Source: an uncultured Thermoguttaceae bacterium (GTDB lineage Bacteria > Planctomycetota > Planctomycetia > Pirellulales > Thermoguttaceae). From it: a DNA stretch of 64,000 bases. Position 1 is the first letter of the stretch, and every line of letters begins with the position of its first letter. The DNA lies in contig CALKER010000010.1 of NCBI GenBank assembly GCA_938084835.1, positions 62,001 through 126,000 of the forward strand, in the 5' to 3' direction. The translations under genes and the position numbers were made by a program. The notes beneath the pieces were generated by a model, which saw only the letters and a program-made list of their open reading frames with translations, was not told the origin of the DNA and did no database searches. Positions 38,067-47,534 of this stretch are shown here, piece by piece.

Positions 38067-40763
38067 TTATGCCTTGGGGCCTTTCCGAGTCTTTTTTGAA
38101 ACCATTCTTCGGAGCTGGCGGGAGCCCAACGGCCCTGCCGACTTTTTCCGGCCGGACTCCTCGTTCAGGAGTTCCAGCCTGTTGCGGAGTCGCTCCAACC
38201 AACCCTCGCTCTTTCGCCGTGGCTCCTTTGGAGGAGGTGAGGCTGTGGCTTCCTCTTTCGGAGGCATCAGCTTTGGCAAGAATCGTCGTTCCGCTAATCC
38301 CCAAATACTAGAAGCGATGAAATACAAGCAAAGTCCACTTGCCACCTTGTAGAACAAAACGCCCATAAAAATCAGCACGAAGGTCATCACTTTTTGCTGC
38401 ATGGCGGCCTGTTCGTCAGCAGGTGGCGGGGTAAGCATCTTCTGCTGCCACAGAAAGAGAGCAATTGTCAACACGGGAAGAATGTTGAAATATGGTCCAA
38501 GGGCGAACAGTCCATAGCCTTCATTAAACCATTCCCAGCCGATTGCCGCCCAGAAGCGGCTCCAATCGATGAGCATGTCGGGAGCCGACAGGTCGGAGCA
38601 CCACCGAATGGCATCGGAAATGAGCGGTGCCGCCCGAAGTTCCACATCCACCATCAAAGCGCGGTAAAGTCCAATAAATATTGGAAGTTGGAGCAAAAGA
38701 ATCAAACAACCGCCTAAAGGATTGTAGTTGTATTTGCGGAAAAGCTCCTGCTGCGCCTGAAGTCGTTGCTGAGGGTCATTTTTGTATTTTTCATAGATAC
38801 GGCGGAGCTCTGGTTGGATCTGCTGCATTTTTTGCGCCGCCAAGGCCTGTTTCCAACTTAAGGGGAACATTGCCAGACGAACCAAGACAGTCAACACAAT
38901 AATCGCCAACCCGTAGTTAAACACGACATAATCGTGAAGGAAGTGCAGGATCCACAGCATCGGGATGGCGACCCACCAAAACCAGCCGTATACCACCAAA
39001 TGGCGTAGCCCGTAGTGTGTGAGGAGCGAAGGCTGTTTAGGGCCAGCGAAAATCCAATATTCGTGAACAAGCTCACCGCCTTCGGCAGGAACAGTAAACT
39101 CGACAGTGGAAAGCCGGCAGGAGGTGTTGGTCAAATTCTTCTTTTCGCGCACGGGTACACCAATCGGCACAGGTTGCACAGCGTGGTACCATTCTGGAAT
39201 TGGCTGATGGCGCCGGGGCAGCAAGATGACGGAGAAATACTGGGCGTCGACCCCAACATATCTTAGTCTCTGCCCATGCTCCTCTCGCCATAGAGGCAGC
39301 TTCCCATCTGCGATCTGCAAACAACTAATTAGATCCCAACGTCCGCCGTGCCAGGCCACAGCCACATCCCGCAAGCCGTAGGCTCCCCACCCGGGGCCAA
39401 CCTTTGCTGCGTACCAATGTCCTTCGGTGGGTAAACCGTTTGGGCCGTCCAGCTGGTAGGCCACTTGCCGAGGACGAGCGGCAAGGTTCCGAATGAGAAT
39501 TCGCAATTTTAGGTGGTAAGCCGGGTAGGATCGCACCCTCTGCTGATTTGCCGGCACCTCGGCAAGCTCATAGGTTTTTTCGACTTCTATGGCGTGAGGG
39601 CCCAATTTCTTGCGGAATGTCACAAATGTAGTAGAGGCTTCCACAACTTCCCACGTGCCGTTGCGAAGGTTGACGCCGTGCAACTCGAGCTCGCCCGCCA
39701 GGGCGGCATCGATTCGCTCAAGCAAGGTATCCACGACCCGGGACGCCGCAGTGGTGCTTCGAAATTGATAGCGCACTACTTCCTCCTGTTTGTCACCTAA
39801 AACCTGGGCCAGTTCTGTTTCCAGAGAGCTTACTTGTGCGCCCAACTCTGCGAGCTCTGGCCCTTGTTGGGCAGTTTCCGCCAGTTGCTTGCGGATGCGC
39901 CGCGCTCGCTCGAGCAGCGCCGTCAGTCGGCGTCGGATATCCTCGAGGTTTTGGTCGTCGAGAGAGGCAAGCGTCAACAAAAACGAAGTTGGCGTGTCCA
40001 GTTCGGGCCTAATGACTTCGACTGGTTGCCGCCCCAACCGGAGGGTTACTTCCTCAGTTTTTTCGCCGCGCTTGATTTCTAAGCGAACGCGTTGGCCCGG
40101 GCGCGTCCGCTGGAGATACTGATTTAGTTGCCTCCACGTGCGAACCGGCAATCCCTCGAAACTAACGATTTGATCGGCCGGTTGAAGGCCGGCTCCCGCT
40201 GCAGGTGTGCCCAACCCCACCACGGCAATGGTGCATTCTTCGGCCTCTGAGGCTCGATGTGGCGCAAGGTGCCCTAAATACCCATGCCGCACTTCCGTAG
40301 CGCGATAGCGAGGATCGTTGAGCTCCACACGAACAACTGCAGCACCCTGGTTAGACAACGTCACCAGCATTCGGTACCGGCTGCCGGGATCTAGCGACCC
40401 TAGAGTAACATATTGCAGTGGTGGCTCGGTCCCCCATTCGGCTGTAGTCCTGTCAACACCATTTTGGTCCGTTCTCGCAGCGGGTGTGGTTTCCTCCCCC
40501 GGACGAACCTCGCCCTCTTCCAAACGTGTCGGTTCGCGGGAAGAAACCTGAGATGAGTCTGCGGGGGTTGGGGTGGCTCCCTCCGCGGGTGGCCCCAAAG
40601 TGCGGGTTTCTTCCGGAGTCGAAGATTCGAACCTTTCCGCCGGTCTGTACCGCGGGCTGTGAAGGTAGGCGTTTATCGCCAAAATGAGCATTGATAGGGT
40701 CACGAAAAGCACATACCGAACAAATATTTCCGAGTTTGAAGAGTGTGGGTCCCGGACTGGCAT
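38067..40763 (-). CDS. yidC: membrane protein insertase YidC with an embedded PDZ domain
   Basis: An 898-residue YidC, much longer than the ~550 of E. coli. A first membrane segment (about residues 15-33) is followed by a Pro/Glu-rich linker, then the periplasmic region. Within it, residues about 175-245 look like a PDZ domain (GLGTPAAGAGLQPADQIVSFEGLPVRTWRQL...RLEIKRGEKTEEVTLRL), followed by a coiled-coil stretch at about 270-325. The C-terminal 60KD_IMP core is intact: VLTVLVRLAMFPLSWKQALAAQKMQQIQPELRRIYEKY, with the groove Arg, LGGCLILLLQLPIFIGLYRALM and a basic tail. It inserts membrane proteins. The ATG at 40763 follows TGAGGAAAG, favoured over the TTG at 40775. Confidence 0.94.
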   Translation of the reverse strand: MPVRDPHSSNSEIFVRYVLFVTLSMLILAINAYLHSPRYRPAERFESSTPEETRTLGPPAEGATPTPADSSQVSSREPTRLEEGEVRPGEETTPAARTDQNGVDRTTAEWGTEPPLQYVTLGSLDPGSRYRMLVTLSNQGAAVVRVELNDPRYRATEVRHGYLGHLAPHRASEAEECTIAVVGLGTPAAGAGLQPADQIVSFEGLPVRTWRQLNQYLQRTRPGQRVRLEIKRGEKTEEVTLRLGRQPVEVIRPELDTPTSFLLTLASLDDQNLEDIRRRLTALLERARRIRKQLAETAQQGPELAELGAQVSSLETELAQVLGDKQEEVVRYQFRSTTAASRVVDTLLERIDAALAGELELHGVNLRNGTWEVVEASTTFVTFRKKLGPHAIEVEKTYELAEVPANQQRVRSYPAYHLKLRILIRNLAARPRQVAYQLDGPNGLPTEGHWYAAKVGPGWGAYGLRDVAVAWHGGRWDLISCLQIADGKLPLWREEHGQRLRYVGVDAQYFSVILLPRRHQPIPEWYHAVQPVPIGVPVREKKNLTNTSCRLSTVEFTVPAEGGELVHEYWIFAGPKQPSLLTHYGLRHLVVYGWFWWVAIPMLWILHFLHDYVVFNYGLAIIVLTVLVRLAMFPLSWKQALAAQKMQQIQPELRRIYEKYKNDPQQRLQAQQELFRKYNYNPLGGCLILLLQLPIFIGLYRALMVDVELRAAPLISDAIRWCSDLSAPDMLIDWSRFWAAIGWEWFNEGYGLFALGPYFNILPVLTIALFLWQQKMLTPPPADEQAAMQQKVMTFVLIFMGVLFYKVASGLCLYFIASSIWGLAERRFLPKLMPPKEEATASPPPKEPRRKSEGWLERLRNRLELLNEESGRKKSAGPLGSRQLRRMVSKKTRKGPKA

Positions 40764-41211
40764 TGCTTTCCTCAAATGCGAAAGGTTAAAAGGTTTACCT
40801 TCTCATGGAGTTTTCCGAGGTTATTGCGGGCGGCTTATCCTAAGGCTCCGGCTGCTTAAATTCCAAGAACCTTCCGACAGCTACCCCCCTTAGAAGGTGC
40901 GTTCAATACACCATTTCTTAATCCATTTGGCCATCCCGAGGCCGTCAGGATGATCCTGCAATCAAAAATCGTATCAAGATTCTGACTTTGGGGATATCCT
41001 TAATACTTATCTCACTATCCGCACAAGCTTTATAATGATGCTTTAAGCAAGGTTCATTTTACTTGGTGATGCTCACACTTATATTGTTGGGGGCGGACGC
41101 CCGCGCGATTTCGATTACCACAAAAGTGGCTAAACGGCAAGGTACATAAATTTCTCTGGCCACTGCTAATTTTGTTCACGAAGTAAGTCATCCCATTGAG
41201 GACCTGGGGCG
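40764..41211. other. divergent regulatory region between yidC and plsC
   Basis: About 450 bp. A perfect TATAAT (plus strand, 41031-41036) may be a -10 element for the downstream lipid genes, but no -35 is clear. No gene is seen. Confidence 0.4.
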
Positions 41212-42030
41212 GTGAGCGAAGGAATTAAAACGAAATCTCCCTCAACAATGGATACCACTATTAGGGTGGATGAAATAAATCTATCTGAGGGCACATTGGG
41301 ACCTCGGACTTTGGGATCCCGGAGGGAGGGCTCTCTTGGCCCGACAGGCTATAGGGACACCTTTTCGCGGGGAGCCTTCGGTAAACTTGCCCGAGGTGCC
41401 TGGAGGGAGAAACCTTGGCATGCCCGGCTTGTGGGAAGTTTTCTGTCAAGTCTTGCTAAGTTTGTAACCGGGGTGCATGTTCGGTGGGTCGACTGCCAGC
41501 CAGATACATGTCAGCGGATTTATTTCGCCAATCACACCAGCCACCTGGACCCTGTCATCCTTTGGGCGGTGTTGCCCCCGGCATGTAGGGCCCTGACCAG
41601 GCCGGTGGCTGCTAAAGATTATTGGACGGCCGGGGCCATCCGGCGCTACTTGGCAGTGCAAGTATTTAACGCGATACTTATTGATCGGATGGAAGTTCGT
41701 GTGCGTCGGAACCCTGTTGATGTCATGCTGCAGGAGTTAGGGGACCGTCACTCTTTGATAGTTTTCCCGGAGGGCGGCCGCACCCCTGGCCCGGACGTCG
41801 CACCATTTAAAAGCGGACTTTATTATCTTTGCCGGCGCCGGCCGGAGCTGGAACTGGTTCCCGTGTACATCGCCAACATGAATCGAGTTTTACCTCGGGG
41901 TGAGATCCTTCCGGTTCCCCTGTTGGCTACTGTAACGTTTGGGCCGCCAATGTGGCTTGAGGCGGGAGAGCCAAAATCGGCTTTTTTAGAGCGGGCCCGC
42001 CGGGCGATCGATCGGCTTCGGGAGTTTTAG
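41212..42030 (+). CDS. plsC: 1-acyl-sn-glycerol-3-phosphate acyltransferase family protein
   Basis: A 272-residue acyltransferase. A ~75-residue non-conserved N-terminal part precedes the PlsC core with FANHTSHLDPVIL (the HX4D catalytic motif), then FNAILIDRMEVRVRRN and SLIVFPEGGRTPGPDVAPFKSGLYYL (the phosphate-binding FPEGxR motif) and VPVYIANMNRVLPRGE. It should acylate lysophosphatidate to phosphatidate. The start is a GTG at 41212, after CTGGGGC; an ATG at 41248 is an alternative. The next gene encodes CdsA, which uses phosphatidate, so the two genes form a phospholipid pair. Confidence 0.9.
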   Translation: MSEGIKTKSPSTMDTTIRVDEINLSEGTLGPRTLGSRREGSLGPTGYRDTFSRGAFGKLARGAWREKPWHARLVGSFLSSLAKFVTGVHVRWVDCQPDTCQRIYFANHTSHLDPVILWAVLPPACRALTRPVAAKDYWTAGAIRRYLAVQVFNAILIDRMEVRVRRNPVDVMLQELGDRHSLIVFPEGGRTPGPDVAPFKSGLYYLCRRRPELELVPVYIANMNRVLPRGEILPVPLLATVTFGPPMWLEAGEPKSAFLERARRAIDRLREF

Positions 42031-42335
42031 GGGGCTTGGGTTGGAGCGCGGCCGGTGGCAAAGGTGGCCAGGCGTTCGGCATGAGATAAGGGACCTGTGT
42101 GGGCCTAATTCCGCGACAGGCGGTTTCGGATTTTTCGAGTCGAATCGCTGATGCGTGAGGTTGACTTCACAAGTAAGAGGGAGCACCCGAGCCCCGGCGT
42201 ACCTGCATAACGTAACGTATGGTAACTAAACAAACTTTCTTGTGGAAACATTTAATCGACAAGAGATAAACCGAAGCACCATCACATCGGGCAAACCATT
42301 GTGAGGTTGTTCCTGCAGTCTCCGGAGTAAGCTCC
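42031..42335. other. spacer between plsC and cdsA
   Basis: About 305 bp. Nothing recognised. Confidence 0.35.
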
Positions 42336-43496
42336 ATGGATTTTGGATTACTCGTTCTCATGGGGCTCGTCATTGTGGCTTTAGCAGTAGCCACCGGGGT
42401 CTGCACAGTGTTGCGCTTAGTTGGAGGGTCGAGTGTCGATCCCGGTCTCCTGGAGCGGTTTGTTGCTCGACTTCGTGCGTGGTGGTTGCTTTTCGCGGCG
42501 TTGGCCGGCGCTTTGATCCTGGGCAAAGCAGCGACCATAGTGTTATTTGGGCTCTTATCTTTTTGGGCCTTGCGGGAATTTATCACGGTGACACCCACGC
42601 GTCTGAGTGACCATCAAGCCCTATTGTGGGTGTTCGCTGTGTTCCTTCCGCTTCAGTATATCTTGGTAGGCTTTGGTGTTTACGACTTGTACCTAACGCT
42701 TATTCCTATCTATGCGTTTCTTTTAGTGCCGGCGCGGGTGGCCCTTTCGGGAGATGCGACACGGTTTTTAGAGCGGACGGCAAAGATTCAGGCGGGACTT
42801 TTGATCTGTGTGTACTGCCTTAGTTTTGCCCCGGCACTCTTGTCATTGGATTGGCATCAGCCGAAAGAAGTGGCCAAGCCGGGCGTTCTGAAACCATCAA
42901 TCGAGGGATTGGTGTTCTTGGATGACCAGCTTGTCGCTTCTTCTGGAATTGGCAACGGAGCGGCAACCGATGTGGGGAACGAGATTGCGGAATTAATGGC
43001 AGCAGCCTCCGGAAATAGGCCGCTCCCAATGGGATCGGCAGTTGCCTCCGGTGTTTCGGTAGTATGGGAGCCGGCACCTAACTGGGAAAAGGTCCGGCTT
43101 TTATTTTTCCTTATCATTCTTGTGCAGTTGAGCGATGTTCTGCACTATGCATTTTCAAAGCTCTTCCGTGGGCACCTAGTGGCTCCGTCGATTCATCCAT
43201 CCCGCAGTTGGGAGGGCTTTGCTGCCGGCACGGCGTGCGTGGTGGCACTAGGGACGGCACTGTGGTTTGCCACACCGTTCACGTATTGGTGGCAGGCGGC
43301 GCTGGGAGCTTTGGTCATCGCGTGCATGTCGTTTGCCGGTGCGATGACGATGTCGGCGGTCAAGCGGGATCGAGCTGTGCGCGATTACGGGGTGCTGATA
43401 GAAGGACACGGTGGGGTATTGGACCGACTTGATTCGCTCTGCTTTGCAGCGCCGGTATTTTTCCACCTAAGTCGCTATTTCTTGGGTGCCGCTTAA
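42336..43496 (+). CDS. cdsA: phosphatidate cytidylyltransferase
   Basis: A 386-residue integral membrane protein. The C-terminal signature SAVKRDRAVRDYGVLIEGHGGVLDRLDSL (around residues 342-370) matches the CDP-diglyceride synthetase motif, including HGGxxDRxD. Earlier, IHPSRSWEGFAAG matches the conserved SP(K/N)K-x-WEG region. Several membrane helices span the rest. It makes CDP-diacylglycerol from phosphatidate and CTP. Residues about 171-252 form a soluble loop that typical CdsA lacks (LDWHQPKEVAKPGVL...WEPAPNW). It follows plsC on the same strand. Confidence 0.9.
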   Translation: MDFGLLVLMGLVIVALAVATGVCTVLRLVGGSSVDPGLLERFVARLRAWWLLFAALAGALILGKAATIVLFGLLSFWALREFITVTPTRLSDHQALLWVFAVFLPLQYILVGFGVYDLYLTLIPIYAFLLVPARVALSGDATRFLERTAKIQAGLLICVYCLSFAPALLSLDWHQPKEVAKPGVLKPSIEGLVFLDDQLVASSGIGNGAATDVGNEIAELMAAASGNRPLPMGSAVASGVSVVWEPAPNWEKVRLLFFLIILVQLSDVLHYAFSKLFRGHLVAPSIHPSRSWEGFAAGTACVVALGTALWFATPFTYWWQAALGALVIACMSFAGAMTMSAVKRDRAVRDYGVLIEGHGGVLDRLDSLCFAAPVFFHLSRYFLGAA

Positions 43497-43540
43497 GTCG
43501 CGACTGCCCTTTCCGGTGACGTTGGGTTTGACGGATGTTG

Positions 43541-43557
43541 GCTTGTCTCCAACAAGC
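43541..43557. terminator. candidate bidirectional hairpin between convergent cdsA and dnaE2
   Basis: GCTTGT and ACAAGC flank a 5-base loop. The overlapping arms GTTGG / CCAAC give an alternative fold. It lies in the 89-bp gap between convergent genes but lacks a T-run, so the call rests mainly on position. Confidence 0.25.
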
Positions 43558-43585
43558 GGCTTACTGTAGAGCCCGAGTGTTCTCA

Positions 43586-46500
43586 TCAACAGAAGTCGCG
43601 GGAGAGGCTGGGAAGCCCCCGAAGATGCTCGGATAGATCAACAAGTTTGGTTGCCTTCACATGGATGACTTCCCCCTGTTTCTGCAGCCTACCCTGGACA
43701 AAAAGCAACGTAGCGGACAGTGAGGCTTTTCGCCATTTTTGCCACACGTCTGGCCGGATAATGAGGTTGACCTGCCCGGTTTCATCCTCCAGCGTCATAA
43801 ACGTGATCCCCTTGGCAGTGGCCGGCCTCTGCCGGACCAGTACTATTCCGGCAACCTTGACGGGTGCGCCATGGGGTATTTCGGCAAGACGCTTTGCCGG
43901 GACGACTCCTTGGGCAGTCAGCTGTGGGCGTAGGAACCGCATCGGGTGATCCCGGAGCGACAAGCCGAGCATTTGATAGTCAGCTACCACCTCTTCCGCA
44001 GGATGCATCTGGGGAATGTAACCGATTGTGGATAAAACATCGCCTGGTGGACATGATACTAGTTCCTGCTTTCTTTCCTCTTTATGTCCACATGGCACAG
44101 AGAGATAGGACTTCGGCAATGAATCTGCCGCCGATTCCGACTTGCGAGGTCCCTCGGTGGCAAGCGAGGTTGAGGGCAAGGCCTCAAAAAGGGGGAGAGG
44201 AACTGCAGGGCCAAGGGTGTGCCAAAGGCTTTCCCGCCGCGAAAGTCCCAGGGATTCAAATGCTCCTGCCTGCGCCAGAAGTTGAAGTGCCCGAGAACTC
44301 AGACCGGTTCGCTTGTGCAAATCCTCTACGGAGGAAAAAGGCCTCTCGCGGCGAGCTTGCACTAGCGTCTCCGCGACTGCTTCGGACATTCCTCGTACAA
44401 GGTGAAAACCAAGACGGATGGCGAACGGTCGATGACCACCCTCAGGCTCGCACTCAGTCGGCAGTGTTGCCTCTGGGTGAGCATGGGTAAACGGTTGCCG
44501 CCAGGGAGATGGAGATGGCGGAGCAAGTCGGAGGGGATGCTCCCCCATCTCATGCCGGAGCAAGACCGTCTGGCTCTCTTGGGCCGCCCTCGCCGGCATG
44601 GAGTCACCAAAGGGGGGAATGACTTCAGGCACAGCACCTATGACCTGGGTCTTTCCCCCTCCAGGGAGGAGAGAAGGGGAAGATTTCACCGGCTCGAGGG
44701 TAGTTTCCCAATAGCTTGCGTTGACGTCTACGGGACGCACGAGCACTCCATGGGCCTGCGCATCCCGGATGAGCTGCGCCGGTGCGTAAAATCCCATAGG
44801 TTGGCTATTAAGAAGTGCCGCTGTGTACACTTCGGGATAATGACATTTGATCCATGCCGATACATAAACCAGTAAAGCAAAACTTGCCGCGTGGGACTCC
44901 GGGAAGCCATACTCGCCGAATCCACGAATTTGACGAAATACAGCTTGAGCATACTCCGGCGAAAACCCCCGGGTGAGCATTCCCTGGAGGAATCGTTCCC
45001 GCATTTGGTCAATAAGTCCCGGGCGCCGCCAGGCACCCATGGCTCGGCGAAGTTGGTCTGCCTCCTCTGGGGTGAATCCGGCCGCCACGATAGCTAGCCG
45101 CATCGCCTGTTCTTGGAAAAGGGGGACTCCTAGGGTTTTCTCTAGTACTTGGCGGATGGAATCATCCGGATAGACCACCGGCTCCTCACCGTTGCGTCGC
45201 CGCAGATAAGGATGGACCATGTCTCCCTGAATAGGACCGGGGCGCACGATGGCCACCTCGATCACAAGATCGTAAAAACAGCGGGGCTTCATCCGAGGGA
45301 GCATCGCCATTTGAGCCCGGCTTTCGATTTGAAAGACACCCATCGTATCAGCCTGCTGGATCATGGTGTAAACGGCAGGGTCCTCCTCCGGGATGGAGCT
45401 GAGGGTGAGCTTGCGACCATAATGCTTTTCCAGTAAATCAAACGAGCGGCGGATGGCAGTGAGGATCCCTAGGGCCAGACAGTCCACTTTCAGTATCCGT
45501 AGTTCGTCCAAATCGTCCTTGTTCCATTGGATAACGGTTCGTCCCCCCATAGTGGCGTTTTCTATTGGGACGAGCTCACACAGAGGTCCGCGCGTGATCA
45601 CCATTCCCCCGGTGTGTTGCGAAAGATGCCGCGGAAACCCCACAAGCTGAGTGGCAAGACGGACTAACTGGCCCCCCACGAGAGTGTCCGGATCTACACC
45701 GGCCTCTCGACATCGTTCGGCCAGTTCCGGTTCTTCCTCGAAATGTTCGATGAGCTTAGCAACTCGGTCTACCCGATCGAGGGACAACCCTAGGGCCTTG
45801 CCCACTTCCCGAACAGCTAAGCGGGGCCGATATGTGATCACTTCCGCAGTCATACCGGCCCTGTCCCTGCCATATTTGCTATAAATATACTGAAGAATTT
45901 CTTCACGGCGGTGGTGCTCAAAGTCCACATCGATATCAGGCGCTTCGTTTCGCTGGCGGCTCACGAAGCGCTCAAACAGAAGCTCAATTCGCTCAGGATC
46001 TACCGAGGTAATTCCCAGGACATAGCACACCGCCGAGTTAGCTGCCGAGCCCCGACCTTGGCAAAGGATCCCCCGGCTTCGCGCAAAACGCACAAGGTCC
46101 CATACCGTCAGAAAGTAAGCCTCGTAACGAAGTTCCTCGATGAGCTGAAGTTCGTGTTCAAGCAGGTGGCGAATCTTATCAGGAATTCCGTGTGGCCAAC
46201 GCCGTACCGCTCCCTCCCATGTCAGCTTCCGGAGGTACTCTATTGGAGACATTCCCGCCGGAGCCAACTCTTCCGGGTATTCGTACCGGAGCTCTGCCAG
46301 CGAAAAGGAGCATCGGTCAGCGACTTCTACGGTTCGGGCAATTAGCTCGGGAGTCCCAGAAAATCGCTCTGCGATTTCCTCGAGGGGATGGAGGTATCGC
46401 TGGGCGTGAGGCTCAAGATGGGACTTAATCTCGGTGACGGTGGCTCCTAGCCGAATGGCCGTGAGGATATCCTGAAGAGCCCGTCGCTCTGGAGTATGGT

Positions 46501-47128
46501 AGCGGACGTCCCCCGCAGCGACCAGTGGGACCCGCACATGCCTGCCGATTTCCAAAAGTCGCCGAAGATAGCCCGTATCATCAGGACCAAAAGGTAGTTC
46601 CACGAGAAGATAAGTCCGATCAGGGAAGGCACTCTTATAAGCAGGAAGCCACTGCTGGGCAAATCGCTCGAGAAAGTTCCGATCTAAGAAGTCAGTGGGG
46701 ATAGGCGATTTGGGGCCGCTTCCGGCTTCTTCGGGAGTGGTGGCCGGCGGTTGGGGAAGAACGCAGGCAATGAGCCCTTCGCTGTGTTCAGCCACGTCTT
46801 CCCACCGGAGAAGGCACTGGCCCTTTGGTACCCGAAGTCGTCCGGTAGTAATCAGTCGGCACACGTGGCCATAGCCCCTCCGATCCATAGCCAGAAGCAC
46901 CGCAGGAGGAGCATCCACAGGGGTAATCTCTGCACCCACCAAGAGCTTAATCCCGAGGTCCTTCGCGGTGGTGTATGCCCGCACGATGCCAGCTAGGCTG
47001 TTTCGGTCGGTAAGAGCTATGGCCGCATATCCCAGTTGGTGAGCTTGCCGGATTAGCTCATCCGGATGGGAAGCAGCAAGGAGGAAAGAGAAATTACTTC
47101 GCACATGCAGTTCAGCATAGGCAACCAT
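43586..47128 (-). CDS. dnaE2: error-prone DNA polymerase III alpha subunit DnaE2 (ImuC)
   Basis: A 1180-residue C-family polymerase. The PHP domain begins YAELHVRSNFSFLLAASHPDEL and has IALTDRNSLAG. The polymerase domain includes CQGRGSAANSAVCYVLGIT, the catalytic PDIDVDFEHHRREEIL, GGMVITRGPL and ESHAASFALLVYVSAWIKCHYP. A helix-hairpin-helix region (ERPFSSVEDLHKRTGLSSRALQLLAQAGAFESLG) and an OB domain (VKVAGIVLVRQRPATAKGITFMTLEDETGQVNLII) follow. Length and the end shortly after the OB domain match DnaE2/ImuC, the SOS mutagenesis polymerase. A Pro/Ser-rich linker lies near residue 850. The ATG at 47128 follows AAAGGGTG. It lies 406 bp downstream of imuB on the same strand. Confidence 0.95.
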   Translation of the reverse strand: MVAYAELHVRSNFSFLLAASHPDELIRQAHQLGYAAIALTDRNSLAGIVRAYTTAKDLGIKLLVGAEITPVDAPPAVLLAMDRRGYGHVCRLITTGRLRVPKGQCLLRWEDVAEHSEGLIACVLPQPPATTPEEAGSGPKSPIPTDFLDRNFLERFAQQWLPAYKSAFPDRTYLLVELPFGPDDTGYLRRLLEIGRHVRVPLVAAGDVRYHTPERRALQDILTAIRLGATVTEIKSHLEPHAQRYLHPLEEIAERFSGTPELIARTVEVADRCSFSLAELRYEYPEELAPAGMSPIEYLRKLTWEGAVRRWPHGIPDKIRHLLEHELQLIEELRYEAYFLTVWDLVRFARSRGILCQGRGSAANSAVCYVLGITSVDPERIELLFERFVSRQRNEAPDIDVDFEHHRREEILQYIYSKYGRDRAGMTAEVITYRPRLAVREVGKALGLSLDRVDRVAKLIEHFEEEPELAERCREAGVDPDTLVGGQLVRLATQLVGFPRHLSQHTGGMVITRGPLCELVPIENATMGGRTVIQWNKDDLDELRILKVDCLALGILTAIRRSFDLLEKHYGRKLTLSSIPEEDPAVYTMIQQADTMGVFQIESRAQMAMLPRMKPRCFYDLVIEVAIVRPGPIQGDMVHPYLRRRNGEEPVVYPDDSIRQVLEKTLGVPLFQEQAMRLAIVAAGFTPEEADQLRRAMGAWRRPGLIDQMRERFLQGMLTRGFSPEYAQAVFRQIRGFGEYGFPESHAASFALLVYVSAWIKCHYPEVYTAALLNSQPMGFYAPAQLIRDAQAHGVLVRPVDVNASYWETTLEPVKSSPSLLPGGGKTQVIGAVPEVIPPFGDSMPARAAQESQTVLLRHEMGEHPLRLAPPSPSPWRQPFTHAHPEATLPTECEPEGGHRPFAIRLGFHLVRGMSEAVAETLVQARRERPFSSVEDLHKRTGLSSRALQLLAQAGAFESLGLSRRESLWHTLGPAVPLPLFEALPSTSLATEGPRKSESAADSLPKSYLSVPCGHKEERKQELVSCPPGDVLSTIGYIPQMHPAEEVVADYQMLGLSLRDHPMRFLRPQLTAQGVVPAKRLAEIPHGAPVKVAGIVLVRQRPATAKGITFMTLEDETGQVNLIIRPDVWQKWRKASLSATLLFVQGRLQKQGEVIHVKATKLVDLSEHLRGLPSLSRDFC

Positions 47129-47534
47129 GGCGGACACCCTTTAGTGGGGCAGCTTTTTGCCGTCTTTGCCCTCCTAGGGCTCGAGGGTATTTCTTAGTGC
47201 GTCGAATTCCATGAGGGGCACGGAAAACTTCCGAGTTTGTTAACATCTCCTCTTCTGGCGGGGTAGGTTACCTTTCTGTTCCACAGGAAGTTGTCCCTCC
47301 AGGTGAAAAGGGGCATCGATGTGGCTCCCTCAGGTCGCCGGGTTGTTGAGTACACAATGAGGAAACATGGTTGGGCATCTGGCAGCACCTCTGATTCTGG
47401 GATTTGTGACAGACTAATCGTTTCCGAAATACTATGTTATTCTTGTTTGTAAACAATATGGTGATTTTGGGCTTGGTATTTCCGTTTTTCGTGGCAAGTC
47501 CACGAGCTTTCGCAGACCGACCAAGGGTGTAGGC
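47129..47534. other. spacer between imuB and dnaE2
   Basis: 406 bp. It holds two imperfect palindromes, TTGAGTACACAA (47346-47357) and TTGTTTGTAAACAA (47443-47456), which may be operators. Neither matches the motif found upstream of imuA except for a shared GTAC core in the first. Confidence 0.4.

Noticed and set aside
41031..41036. TATAAT upstream of plsC as a firm promoter
   Set aside because: No acceptable -35 sits 16-18 bases upstream, so it is mentioned only as a possibility in the spacer entry.
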